From positions 1-40,781 of IMG/VR virus record IMGVR_UViG_3300042923_000773: a DNA stretch of 40,781 bases. One strand, 5' to 3'. A model generated the notes under the pieces. It was not told the origin of the DNA. It did no database searches and saw nothing but the letters and a program-made list of their open reading frames with translations. Position numbers and translations under genes: made by a program. This document shows positions 17,281 through 25,112 of this stretch, one piece after another. The number at the start of each line of letters is the position of its first letter. The stretch's first letter is position 1. This DNA comes from a virus.

Positions 17281-17913
17281 ATGGGGTACACAGCTGACGC
17301 GAAGGGTGCTCTGACTGCTCAGGACACGCCCACGCAGACGGTCGCGGATTTGCAGGCCGGGTATGACCGGATCGAGCAGATCGGTGGCCTGGTCAAGGGC
17401 ACGAAGTCGTACCGGGAGTCGCTGACTGCAAGTCAGGTGGCGCCGGGTTGGTTGTTCACGGAGACGGATACGGGGAGCCTGTACCTGCGCCTCGCGGGTG
17501 GGTGGCGTCCTCTGTTCGGTGGGCGTGTCGATTTCACGCCGAGTTGGGTGAACTTCAACCCGAATGGTGCGACGACTGAGGCTTGGTATCAGGTGACTGG
17601 TTCCACGGTTGAGGGGTTCGTTCGTGTGCCGATCGTGCCGGGGTTCACGTTGAACACGAACGGTATCGAACTGGTGCCGCCCGTGACGCCGTCGTCCGCG
17701 CTCGATGGGAAGCCTGCGGGTCAGGCGGTGTACGCAAAGTCTGGGACCGGGTATTGGGAGGGCGCGCTGCTGTTCGGCGGGTCCGGGAACCTGCGTCTCG
17801 TGCACACGAACAACGGCGGCAGTGGCTTCCTGGGTGGTGTGACGAACTCGCAGCCGTTCGGTGGTTGGACGCCGGGTGATGTGATCATGCTGCGTTTCAA
17901 GTACGAGGTGTGA
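17281..17913 (+). CDS. Minor tail protein
   Basis: A 210-residue protein with a short helical N-terminus (PTQTVADLQAGYDRIEQIGG) and a beta-rich, glycine-rich body. The 'PGWLFTETDTGSLYLRLAGGWRPLFGG' segment is a frequent tail-fibre head motif. It lies 3 bp after the preceding gene. Confidence 0.65.
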   Translation: MGYTADAKGALTAQDTPTQTVADLQAGYDRIEQIGGLVKGTKSYRESLTASQVAPGWLFTETDTGSLYLRLAGGWRPLFGGRVDFTPSWVNFNPNGATTEAWYQVTGSTVEGFVRVPIVPGFTLNTNGIELVPPVTPSSALDGKPAGQAVYAKSGTGYWEGALLFGGSGNLRLVHTNNGGSGFLGGVTNSQPFGGWTPGDVIMLRFKYEV

Positions 17914-17914
17914 C

Positions 17915-18658
17915 ATGGGTGGTGCACCGGCTATTGAGACGGTTCGTGCGGGTGTGCAGTTCACGCCCGCAGCGGCCGCAGCGTTCCGGCGGCTCGAGGC
18001 GAGGTTAGGTCGTCGGGTCGATGTGAACTCGACGTACCGCGACTGGGACACGCAGATGGGCATGTACCTCGCGTGGAACCGGTACGTGAACAGCGGGTAC
18101 AAGGCATCACTGAAGCCGCCTCATTCGCGCGCGATTCATCCGAGCATTTCGATTCATTGCCAGGGCAACGCGATCGACTCGGACGATTGGCGGACGCCGG
18201 GGTTCAACGCTCTGGCTGCGGAGTATGGGTTCATTCGGACGGCGGCTGGGGATCCGACTGAGCAGCACCATTTCGAGTATCAGTCCTGGAATGACCGGCA
18301 CCGTAATGAGGGTGTGCCTGCGGTTGTTCGTCCCGCCACTGTTGCTGTGCCGAAGAAGAGGAAGAAGCGCATGGGGATTGTTATTCGTCGTAGGGATCAC
18401 GCGTCGAAGCACACGTATTACCTCGAGGGTGGGTTCATCAAGCACCTGTCGTCGAACGATGAGGTGAACGCGATGCTGTGGGCCCTGGATGACACGACGC
18501 GTCAGTTCGATGAGGGCGACTTCATGCGTGCGACGTACGGGTTCGGGCTGGGGCAGTACGAGCAGAAGGACTTCGACTACATCGCTGGTGATCGCGGTGG
18601 GCGTGCCGGCGGGTATCTCGTCGCTACGTGGCGTGACGCTGGGAAGATTCCGCGCTGA
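17915..18658 (+). CDS. Endolysin, M15 (VanY-type) peptidase
   Basis: A 247-residue lysin. The catalytic domain (about 1-125) has the M15 zinc set: H81 and D88 in SIHCQGNAID and E116/H119 in EQHHFEY, with STYRDWDTQMGMY upstream as usual. It should cut peptide cross-links in the cell wall. The C-terminal 95 residues, after a KKRKKR linker, are a probable wall-binding domain. Membrane protein genes follow at once, as in a lysis cassette. Confidence 0.9.
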   Translation: MGGAPAIETVRAGVQFTPAAAAAFRRLEARLGRRVDVNSTYRDWDTQMGMYLAWNRYVNSGYKASLKPPHSRAIHPSISIHCQGNAIDSDDWRTPGFNALAAEYGFIRTAAGDPTEQHHFEYQSWNDRHRNEGVPAVVRPATVAVPKKRKKRMGIVIRRRDHASKHTYYLEGGFIKHLSSNDEVNAMLWALDDTTRQFDEGDFMRATYGFGLGQYEQKDFDYIAGDRGGRAGGYLVATWRDAGKIPR

Positions 18659-19107
18659 TGCGTTCGCTCTGGTCTAGGACCGTGTGGGCGAAGGGTGCTA
18701 TCCCTCCGCTCGAGCGGAAGTACGCCGGGCCGTTGAAGTGGTTCGTGTTCCCGGTGTTCGACATCATCATGGCGGTCATCGGAGCGCGGTCCCTCATGGT
18801 GGGGATCCCATCGATCGAAGCGCTCTACCCCGCCGAGGTCGCCTACACGATCTATCTGGCGTGGTTCGTGCTCGGTGTGGTGTGTTTCGTCGGCGCGGTG
18901 TTCCCCCGGCTGTGGCCTTTCGAGATCGTCGGGAAGGTGGCCTTGTTCTCCGTGCTGTTCCTCTACTTCATCGCCATGCGCGCATCGCCGACCACTGTGG
19001 ACGGCGCGAAAGATGCCGTATCTGGGCTGCTGCTCGCGGCGATGCTTATCCCTTGTCTGCGTCTCTGGATTCTCGGGATCGAAGAGCGCGACCGTAGGGC
19101 CGCCTGA
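18658..19107 (+). CDS. Four-span membrane protein of lysis cassette
   Basis: A 149-residue protein with about four hydrophobic spans (WFVFPVFDIIMAVIGA, TIYLAWFVLGVVCFVGAVF, VALFSVLFLYFIAM, LLLAAMLIPCLRLWIL) and a charged tail. It shares one base with the lysin stop. A holin or holin regulator is likely by position but not proven. Confidence 0.65.
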   Translation: MRSLWSRTVWAKGAIPPLERKYAGPLKWFVFPVFDIIMAVIGARSLMVGIPSIEALYPAEVAYTIYLAWFVLGVVCFVGAVFPRLWPFEIVGKVALFSVLFLYFIAMRASPTTVDGAKDAVSGLLLAAMLIPCLRLWILGIEERDRRAA

Positions 19108-19490
19108 TGGAAGCGTGGGTCGGCACGCTTATTGGTGGCGTGTTCGGCGGTACGACGATCGCGGCGATCCTTGTGTTCATCGCGACCCGTAAGCGTGACA
19201 ACCAGACGGGGATTGCTGAGCGGTTTGATGATGCGTCGGAGTTGTCGAAGTACATCGATGAGCGTGTTGAGGTGAAGGTTGCCCCTCTGCGGGAGAAGTT
19301 GCGTCGGGTTGAGCAGGAGTCCGGTGAGATCAAGGGCGCGTTCAGCCGTTGGGTTTCTGCGGTGTGGTTGTGGAACCAGCGTGGCCGGTATGGGGAGATC
19401 CCGATGCCTCCGACGGACATTTTGACGCGCCTCGATCTGGGGCATTTCGCGGACGACTGGCCTACTGAGCCACCCCGCACCAAAGACTGA
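19107..19490 (+). CDS. One-span coiled-coil membrane protein
   Basis: A 127-residue protein with an N-terminal span (WVGTLIGGVFGGTTIAAILVFIAT) and then a charged helix (YIDERVEVKVAPLREKLRRVEQE) with coiled-coil character. Similar proteins sit in actinophage lysis cassettes; a spanin-like or holin-partner role is inferred only. Confidence 0.6.
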   Translation: MEAWVGTLIGGVFGGTTIAAILVFIATRKRDNQTGIAERFDDASELSKYIDERVEVKVAPLREKLRRVEQESGEIKGAFSRWVSAVWLWNQRGRYGEIPMPPTDILTRLDLGHFADDWPTEPPRTKD

Positions 19491-19535
19491 TTCATTCGCC
19501 GCCTACGGACGGCTTTCTTGTTCCTGGGAGGAACT

Positions 19536-19808
19536 ATGTCTACCCCTTCTGTTACCCCGAACGTTGTTGTTGGCGACCCGCGTGTGCGCAAGGCCGCTGG
19601 TATCGCGCTTGGTGTTGTCGGCGTGATTCTCGGCACGGCTGTGGTCGTTGACGGTGCGACGCCGGCGTTCGATCTCACTGCGGTCACTACACCTGTGACC
19701 GCCGGCTACCTGTACCTGTCGTCCCTGTTTGGTCTGGCCGTCACGGTCCCGAACATTCCGTCCTCGAGCTCGCAGCGGATCACGAAGCTCGGTTCGCACA
19801 ACCTGTGA
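19536..19808 (+). CDS. Putative holin, two-span membrane protein
   Basis: A 90-residue protein with two spans (AAGIALGVVGVILGTAVVV and TAGYLYLSSLFGLAVTV) and a short polar tail. GGGAGGAACT precedes the ATG. Size, topology and place fit a class II holin. Confidence 0.7.
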   Translation: MSTPSVTPNVVVGDPRVRKAAGIALGVVGVILGTAVVVDGATPAFDLTAVTTPVTAGYLYLSSLFGLAVTVPNIPSSSSQRITKLGSHNL

Positions 19809-19882
19809 CCCGTTTGGTCGTGGTCGTTGTCGTTGTGACCGCGGCCCTAACTGTTTTTCTGTCGCCTTCTGAAGTGGAGTAG
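19805..19882 (+). CDS. 25-residue membrane peptide
   Basis: A GTG frame overlapping the putative holin stop by GTGA. It encodes TRLVVVVVVVTAALTVFLSP, a single membrane span with a short acidic end. The 4-bp overlap and the ribosome site for the next gene just beyond it support translation. It could be a holin antagonist or accessory peptide. Confidence 0.5.
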   Translation: MTRLVVVVVVVTAALTVFLSPSEVE

Positions 19883-19885
19883 CCC

Positions 19886-22222
19886 ATGCCCGAGTACATC
19901 GGACCGATCCAGTTCCGTAGGGACACGTCAGCGAACTGGGATGCGCTTAACCCTGTGCTCGCTTCGGGTGAGCTCGGGTTGGACCTGACCGCCATGCGCA
20001 TCAAGGTGGGGAACGGGGCGGACTCGTGGTCTGAGCTTCCGTTCTCCACCCCCGACAGCCAGACGATCGCGCAACTGCAGGAACTTGCCGAAACGGTTGA
20101 GGGTGCAGTCACGCCGGCGGATGCAGTCGTTGCTGCTGCTGTAGCATCCCCATCGTCCGCCACCGCACAGGCCCTTAACACCAAGATTGCTGCTGAACTG
20201 GGGACATCCGTCCAGGACGCCGAAGCGGCTGCCGCCGCGGCGATCGCTGCTGTCGAATCGATCCCTGCTGATCTCGACACCGAGGACGGCGCAATCGCGG
20301 CTCTCGTCACCACGCCGAGCGTGACGAAAGGCGCGTTGGAAGCAAGCTTCCTGGGGCTCATCCAGTCCCCGATCAACGCCCTGCAGCGCGGCCTGACGCC
20401 CGCCAAGACCGCAGCGGAGAACTTCACGAAGCTCTCCGAGCTTGCGGCCGAATCGAAGGCCGACAAGCGAGAGGTGTACTTCCGAGGCACCGACGAGGAC
20501 ACCCTCATCAGCGCCCCGGTCAACATCGGTGGCGCGATCCTCACGGGAGCGGGTGACGCGAGCCGCCTTCGCATGGCCGCGACCACTGGTCTGCGCCTCC
20601 TGAACATCGACGCCCCCGACACCGTCATCAGTGGCATGTACCTCTCTTCCGCTGGCGTCCGCAACACGGCGTGGGGGACGAGCGGCGGAAACAACGCCGC
20701 GATCTACGTCGGCGCGGGCATGCATGACGTACTTGTCGAAGACGTCGCAGGCGAGTCCTGGACGACCCTTGTCCACGCACCTGGAGACATCGGTGTGGCA
20801 ACACGCCGCCTCCGGGCGCGTCGTCTCCGCGCGAACAACATCGGCTTCATCGTCAACGGACGCGGCCTGGTCGACTTCGAGATCGCAGACATCTCGGGGA
20901 GCATCAGCTTCGACCGCACGGACAAGACCTCCGCACCTCCTCACCACGTCTACCTCGCCTATGCCGCCGGCATCCCCTGGAACGAGGGTGGGCGCATCAG
21001 CGGCGTTATCGGGTGGGACTCTCCCGGATCGTCCGCAGCCGTCAAGGTTGACCACTGGCGCGGTGGCGAGATTGACGGCATCGTCCTCCGTAACTGTGCG
21101 GGGCTGCTCACGATTGACTCTTGTGAGGATGTCACCGCTCGAGGTGTGTACGCGAAGGCAGACGGCCTGTCCGGGACGCCGGCGATCTTCGTGACTCAGA
21201 CTGACGCTGGCGCACCTAGCAAGCGGATCATCATCGAGGACTTCCTCGTCGAGTTCGCTTCCGGGGATCACGCGGTGGGCGTTCACATCGATCGCGGGTC
21301 GGGTAGCAAGGTGCGGCGCGGGCGTGTCGTCACTAACCGTCTTACCACCACCTCCAATGGCGCTGTCCGTTCCGATCAGAACGACACCGAGTTCACGGAC
21401 ATCGAGATCGCGACGCTCGGGGCCTTCCGTACGAACGCCGGCATCTACCTGAACCAGACGACGGCGGCCAAGGCTCGTCGGGTTAAGGCGCAGGGTGTCG
21501 TGACTGGTGTGCAGCTCGTCGGCGCGATCGACACGCTCGTCGAGTACGAGCCGTCTGAGATGGTGCTCACGAGCCACAACTCGGCGGCTGCGGTGGCGCA
21601 GGACGCCGCGACAACCGGAACGCGCATCACCGTTCCCACCCTTCCGCCTATCAACGACGTGGCACCGCTGGCATGGTTCGACGCAACGCGTCGAGGCGGC
21701 ATTCCCGGCTCTGAGGTTCCTCTGTCTGTCGTTCAAAGCGGGCAGACGATGTCTGCGCTCGGCACCTGGCGTTACGCTGCGAACGGTGTCTACAACCAGA
21801 ACAACGTGTCCACGGCTGCAGCTTGGCTTGACACGCTCACCGCAGACCATCGTGTTGAGACGCTCGCAGTTCTGGGTGGGGTCGCTGTCGGAGTATCGGC
21901 GCGGGTCACGGACAATGACAACCGCCTCTATGCCGAGGTGACCACGTCGGGCGTCGCGCTCTTCAAGCGGGTGGCTGGCGTCGCAACTCAACTGGCGACG
22001 GGCGGGCCGACGGTCGGCAAGGTTGGCCGGAAGTACCGCATCGGGATCGCTGTGTGCGACAACCTTGTGCAGGTGTTCCTGGACGGTCAGCAGGTCATCA
22101 TGCACGCCCTGGCTGGCGGGGATGAGACGACCTTCGCGGGCAAGACCCTCGCGGGGCTTCACTCGCGATCGGCGGCCGCCGCCCGGTTCCTCTCGGCAAA
22201 GTGGGAGGCGCTGCTCGGATGA
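19886..22222 (+). CDS. Beta-helix tail fibre / receptor-binding protein
   Basis: A 778-residue protein. Residues 1-55 form the common tail-attachment motif (IQFRRDTSANWDALNPVLASGELGLD). An alanine-rich stretch follows to about 150. Residues about 200-560 carry repeated short strands and N/D/G turns of a right-handed beta helix, as in pectate-lyase-like fibres. Residues from about 590 form a LamG-like jelly-roll (APLAWFDATRR, later VQVFLDGQQVI). It is the best candidate for binding a surface glycan and so the likely partner, or target, of the polymerase-like gene just downstream. Confidence 0.85.
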   Translation: MPEYIGPIQFRRDTSANWDALNPVLASGELGLDLTAMRIKVGNGADSWSELPFSTPDSQTIAQLQELAETVEGAVTPADAVVAAAVASPSSATAQALNTKIAAELGTSVQDAEAAAAAAIAAVESIPADLDTEDGAIAALVTTPSVTKGALEASFLGLIQSPINALQRGLTPAKTAAENFTKLSELAAESKADKREVYFRGTDEDTLISAPVNIGGAILTGAGDASRLRMAATTGLRLLNIDAPDTVISGMYLSSAGVRNTAWGTSGGNNAAIYVGAGMHDVLVEDVAGESWTTLVHAPGDIGVATRRLRARRLRANNIGFIVNGRGLVDFEIADISGSISFDRTDKTSAPPHHVYLAYAAGIPWNEGGRISGVIGWDSPGSSAAVKVDHWRGGEIDGIVLRNCAGLLTIDSCEDVTARGVYAKADGLSGTPAIFVTQTDAGAPSKRIIIEDFLVEFASGDHAVGVHIDRGSGSKVRRGRVVTNRLTTTSNGAVRSDQNDTEFTDIEIATLGAFRTNAGIYLNQTTAAKARRVKAQGVVTGVQLVGAIDTLVEYEPSEMVLTSHNSAAAVAQDAATTGTRITVPTLPPINDVAPLAWFDATRRGGIPGSEVPLSVVQSGQTMSALGTWRYAANGVYNQNNVSTAAAWLDTLTADHRVETLAVLGGVAVGVSARVTDNDNRLYAEVTTSGVALFKRVAGVATQLATGGPTVGKVGRKYRIGIAVCDNLVQVFLDGQQVIMHALAGGDETTFAGKTLAGLHSRSAAAARFLSAKWEALLG

Positions 22223-22389
22223 CGGAACAGCGACCGAAACCAAGGATCAGGATCTACGCCGACGGCAAGCGGTACTACTTGATCGACGCACATCAGTACT
22301 GGATCGGGGTTGCTTTCGTAGCGATGGGATTCCTCAACGCCGGGTCGTGGCTCTTGGCAACGGCGCTCAGGCTGTTGCTCGCCGTGTAA
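22219..22389 (+). CDS. 56-residue membrane protein after tail fibre
   Basis: Starts in an ATGA overlap with the tail-fibre stop. A basic, Tyr-rich N-terminus (RIRIYADGKRYYLIDAHQYW) is followed by a membrane span (IGVAFVAMGFLNAGSWLLATALRLLLAV). Its last 97 bp overlap the 3' end of the convergent polymerase-like gene. It may be a further holin-type protein; function unknown. Confidence 0.6.
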   Translation: MTEQRPKPRIRIYADGKRYYLIDAHQYWIGVAFVAMGFLNAGSWLLATALRLLLAV

Positions 22390-23654
22390 CTATCGCCGCG
22401 GAGGGAAACCGCTACGAGCGCCGCGGGGATGAACCATGTCGGGAACGTCACGTAGGACGAGTCGATCACCGCGCCGATGAAGAGGACGACCAGGATGAGC
22501 CGCCATTCTGGTCGCCTCTTCATCAGCGTCACCACAGCAGCGATGAGCAGAAGCGCGCCGAGGATCCCGATCTGCAGCAGCACGCCCACCCAGCCATCGG
22601 GAACGCCGGCTCGAGTGTCCGCACCGAGCAAGAGGTCGGTGGGGGTCATCGCGGAAAGGTAAGTCGCCCAGATAGCGGATCGGCCCGAACCCCCGGAGCT
22701 AATCACGGCGTCCACGGTGTAGCGCCGCGCGAGGTCGGGTTCGAGGACGAGGACGGCTCCCGCCACTAGGAGCGTTATGGCGACGATCCCGACCCGCCAC
22801 CGCATACTGCCCCGGCGGAGCACGAGGATGAGAATCGCTGCGCCGGCTGCGAGGATCGCCGTCCGTGAACCCGAGAGTCCGATTGCCAGCACGCTCCCGA
22901 CGGCGACCGCGACGTCGAGTTTCGTGCCGCGCCTGGCGAGGAGTCGGATCATGGCGTGCGTCAGGAACACCGCAGCGGCCAGGCCGTAGATGTTGCCGTT
23001 GTGGTACGTCGAGGGGATCTTGGAGAAGTTCTCGCCGCCCTGCACGTAGATCACGTTGTGCTTCTCGGTGATGTCATCTCCGAGGGCCTGGGTGAGGCCG
23101 GGGATAGCAGTGGCTTCGAGTCCGCCGACGAACTGGACGCCGGCGTAAAGGACCGAGAAGAGAAAGCCCCATTGCAGGGCGCGCGCGAAACGTGGGTCGA
23201 CCTCGACTGTGCTCGTGGTCATGGCGAGTACGACGATCGGGAGAGCGGCCCACGCCACGAAAGCGAAGACACTCGCGGGGCCATCGGAAGCGAACTGCAG
23301 GGCTTTCGCGGCAACGAGTGTCAGGTATGCACCCACGAAAAGGACGGTCGTCGGCGGGTGCGTGCGCCGAGGGGAACTCACCCAGAGGATGAAGACCGCG
23401 GCCATCAGCCCGAACAGGAAGACGGGAAAGGGGAACTCTCCGACCTTGACGCCAGCCTTCGGAAAGGCGGCGGTCAGGAAAGCGAGAACGCTGGCCGCGA
23501 TCACCGGACGCCGCCAAGCCCACAGGAGGAGACCCAGAACGGCGGTGACACCCAGACCGGCCACGGGGGAGACCATCGTCAGAATCACGACCGCGACGGT
23601 TGCAACGCAACCCCCAGCGACCGCCATAACCGTTCGCCAGGCCGTGTCCCCCAT
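22293..23654 (-). CDS. O-antigen ligase/polymerase-type membrane protein
   Basis: A 453-residue protein with about ten to twelve membrane spans. A long outside loop lies at about 176-224 (includes TEKHNVIYV and YHNGN), followed by the family hallmark GLSGSRTAIL (259-268) and GRSAIWATYL (324-333). This is the Wzy/WaaL layout: glycan polymerase or ligase acting on lipid-linked sugars outside the membrane. The reading frame is open for 66 more codons upstream, but ATG 23654 lies seven bases after TAGTGT, a leaderless promoter. It is on the strand opposite to the structural genes, next to the lysogeny module. Phage D3 of Pseudomonas uses such an enzyme for serotype conversion; the same role here is inference. 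Confidence 0.85.
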   Translation of the reverse strand: MGDTAWRTVMAVAGGCVATVAVVILTMVSPVAGLGVTAVLGLLLWAWRRPVIAASVLAFLTAAFPKAGVKVGEFPFPVFLFGLMAAVFILWVSSPRRTHPPTTVLFVGAYLTLVAAKALQFASDGPASVFAFVAWAALPIVVLAMTTSTVEVDPRFARALQWGFLFSVLYAGVQFVGGLEATAIPGLTQALGDDITEKHNVIYVQGGENFSKIPSTYHNGNIYGLAAAVFLTHAMIRLLARRGTKLDVAVAVGSVLAIGLSGSRTAILAAGAAILILVLRRGSMRWRVGIVAITLLVAGAVLVLEPDLARRYTVDAVISSGGSGRSAIWATYLSAMTPTDLLLGADTRAGVPDGWVGVLLQIGILGALLLIAAVVTLMKRRPEWRLILVVLFIGAVIDSSYVTFPTWFIPAALVAVSLRGDSYTASNSLSAVAKSHDPALRNPIATKATPIQY

Positions 23655-23700
23655 AGCGGGAACACTATCCCAGGCGCCCGGCCGGTGTAGCTTGAGTGGC
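23655..23700. promoter_or_regulatory. Divergent pair of leaderless promoters
   Basis: On the minus strand TAGTGT (plus-strand 23662-23667) ends seven bases before ATG 23654. On the plus strand TAGCTT (23688-23693) ends seven bases before GTG 23701. Both genes lack a ribosome site. No good -35 is seen for either. The whole 46-bp gap is thus a back-to-back promoter pair. Confidence 0.6.
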
Positions 23701-23895
23701 GTGAACAAAGGCAGCCTCGTCCTGTGGCTTCTCGTCGTCGGCGCCTCGCTCGCCGCGGTCGGATACATGAACCTCATCGTCGTCACCGACCCGGGGCCCG
23801 TCGACTGGGCCGTCCGGTGGGCCGGGACGATCGCCGTAGTTGCGATGCTCATGGCTGCGATCGCGCGAGTCCTCTACCGACCAGACGAGTCCTGA
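23701..23895 (+). CDS. 64-residue two-span membrane protein
   Basis: Starts at GTG with a leaderless-type promoter. It has two spans (VLWLLVVGASLAAVGYMNLIVV and AGTIAVVAMLMAAIARVLY) and a short acidic end. It is transcribed away from the polymerase-like gene from the same 46-bp gap, so the two may be expressed together in the lysogen. A terminator follows 22 bp later. Family unknown; it could be a partner protein or an unrelated exclusion protein. Confidence 0.7.
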   Translation: MNKGSLVLWLLVVGASLAAVGYMNLIVVTDPGPVDWAVRWAGTIAVVAMLMAAIARVLYRPDES

Positions 23896-23917
23896 CAGGC
23901 ACTTTCTCCCTCAGATT

Positions 23918-23954
23918 GCGCCCCTTCTCGCCTCACGGTGGGGAGGGGCGCTTT
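23918..23954 (+). terminator. Intrinsic terminator after 64-residue gene
   Basis: GCGCCCCT (23918-23925) pairs with AGGGGCGC (23944-23951) and TTT follows. Inner bases extend the stem partly. It isolates the short divergent gene as its own unit. Confidence 0.7.
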
Positions 23955-23988
23955 CGTCGTGTCCGAGGCTGGTGGCATCATCGCCCGT

Positions 23989-24258
23989 ATGCCCGACTGG
24001 CACCCCTTGCTCGCCGCCGAGGAACGCGAGCCCGGCGTCTGGATCATGGTCGACCCGATGGGCCAGGAATACGGGCGCATTCAGATCCGCCGCACACCGG
24101 ACGGCATCCGCTACCGCACCGAAGCACTCGGCGAACTCATCGGCTGGGGAACATCACTCCGCCAAGCGTGCGGGCGTGTGCACGACGAGTTCCTGCGCTC
24201 CATGGGCCCCGCGCGTCCATCGAAAGCTGAGTGGCCCGGCCCGGATGGACGCCGCTGA
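23989..24258 (+). CDS. Hypothetical protein of accessory island
   Basis: An 89-residue soluble protein (MPDWHPLLAAEEREPGVW, then QEYGRIQIRRTPDGIRYR and GELIGWGTSLRQACGRVHDE). The ATG at 23989 is chosen because CATCAT ends seven bases upstream (A2 and T6 of the -10 kept) and no ribosome site is present; an upstream GTG/ATG at 23938-23956 would run through the terminator stem. The stop directly abuts the stop of the convergent gene. Family unknown. Confidence 0.6.
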   Translation: MPDWHPLLAAEEREPGVWIMVDPMGQEYGRIQIRRTPDGIRYRTEALGELIGWGTSLRQACGRVHDEFLRSMGPARPSKAEWPGPDGRR

Positions 24259-24528
24259 TCAGACCTGACGGATGCTGAGCAGCTGGTAACCCTCAGGAAC
24301 CTTGCCGCGCAGAGTCTCAATGTCGTCCGCCTCGATCTCCGTCCGTTCGTCACGACGCGCGAACTTACCCACCGTCAAGAACTCCGTCGTCCCCGGTTGA
24401 CGACCCATATGCGCCTCCGTCAACTCCCACCCGGCCGGCGCCTCAAGCTGATCGTGGATAGCGGCGATACCCTCACCACGCACCTCACGCGTCTTAACCT
24501 CAACCGGGCGAACCAAACCGATAAACAT
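24259..24528 (-). CDS. Hypothetical protein of accessory island
   Basis: An 89-residue soluble protein (MFIGLVRPVEVKTREVRGEG ... EGYQLLSIRQV). ATG 24528 is preferred over the start 10 codons upstream because TACGAT (plus-strand 24536-24541) ends seven bases before it. Codons and strand alternate with neighbours, as in other prophage cargo islands. No family recognised. Confidence 0.65.
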   Translation of the reverse strand: MFIGLVRPVEVKTREVRGEGIAAIHDQLEAPAGWELTEAHMGRQPGTTEFLTVGKFARRDERTEIEADDIETLRGKVPEGYQLLSIRQV

Positions 24529-24535
24529 GGTGTCG

Positions 24536-24541
24536 ATCGTA
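24536..24541 (-). promoter_or_regulatory. Leaderless -10 element, TACGAT
   Basis: Reverse-strand TACGAT followed by seven bases and ATG 24528. The same geometry is seen at the lipoprotein, polymerase-like and repressor genes. Confidence 0.55.
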
Positions 24542-24558
24542 CGACCGGGCGGCGACAA

Positions 24559-24696
24559 TCAACGGGCCACACGTGACCCGTCACGCAGGAACAAGACGCT
24601 GCAGGTACAGCACTCGAGCCCCCGCGGATCGTCGCGTAACACCGTCCTGCACTCCGGACAATGAGGCTGCACACCATCCTCGAGCGGGTCGACCAT
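24559..24696 (-). CDS. 45-residue zinc-ribbon protein
   Basis: A short reverse-strand frame with CPEC (13-16) and CCTC (29-32), giving a clear two-knuckle zinc ribbon, and a basic end (SRVAR). ATG 24696 lies six bases after reverse-strand TAGCCT (plus-strand 24703-24708), again without a ribosome site. Its stop lies 30 bp before the start of the next reverse gene, so both could share one transcript. Function unknown. Confidence 0.65.
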   Translation of the reverse strand: MVDPLEDGVQPHCPECRTVLRDDPRGLECCTCSVLFLRDGSRVAR

Positions 24697-24743
24697 CCCG
24701 GCAGGCTAACCACAATGTCCGAACCCCCGCGCACACTATCCAC

Positions 24744-24974
24744 ATGGACATGACGCGGCTCCTCGACTTCGAACAGGAATGGGGCACGCACACAGGATGG
24801 AAAGAAGAAGCCATCCGCCGGCAACTCGGACTCACCCCCGCGCGTTACTACCAGCTGATCGCTAGGGCTATCGACACCGCCGAAGCACTCCACACACACC
24901 CCATGCTCATCCACCGGCTACACAGGATCCGCGACACACGACGGACACAACGCGCGCAACGACGCAGCGCCTAA
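24744..24974 (+). CDS. DUF3263 family protein
   Basis: A 76-residue protein with the DUF3263 pattern 'LLDFEQEWGTHTGWKEEAIRRQLGLTPARYYQLIARAIDTAEAL' then 'PMLIHRLHRIRD'. The family is confined to actinobacteria and their phages and looks like a small helix-turn-helix DNA-binding protein. It is divergent from the zinc-ribbon gene with 47 bp between the starts. A strong terminator follows 10 bp after the stop. Confidence 0.85.
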   Translation: MDMTRLLDFEQEWGTHTGWKEEAIRRQLGLTPARYYQLIARAIDTAEALHTHPMLIHRLHRIRDTRRTQRAQRRSA

Positions 24975-24984
24975 CAACCCGAAA

Positions 24985-25022
24985 CGCCCCCACCGCGCAT
25001 AGTCAGCGGTGGGGGCGTTATT
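24985..25022. terminator. Strong bidirectional terminator
   Basis: CGCCCCCACCGC (24985-24996) pairs perfectly with GCGGTGGGGGCG (25006-25017) around a nine-base loop. TTATT follows on the plus strand and TTT on the minus strand, so it can stop DUF3263 transcripts and reverse transcripts from the integrase side. Confidence 0.85.
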
Positions 25023-25112
25023 CGTTGTTGGGGGACAGCATCGTCCAAGGTTGGTGCGTGTACTGCGGGCTCGCCATTTTGGTCTACGCCCGGACCACAT
25101 CGTCCGGGCTGG

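Noticed and set aside
19928-22243. 771-codon open frame on the reverse strand
   Set aside because: Antisense shadow of the beta-helix fibre gene; Arg/Asp/Val-rich with no domain pattern.
23655-23852. 66-codon N-terminal extension of the polymerase-like protein
   Set aside because: The added residues are polar and overlap the divergent 64-residue gene; the leaderless promoter fits ATG 23654.
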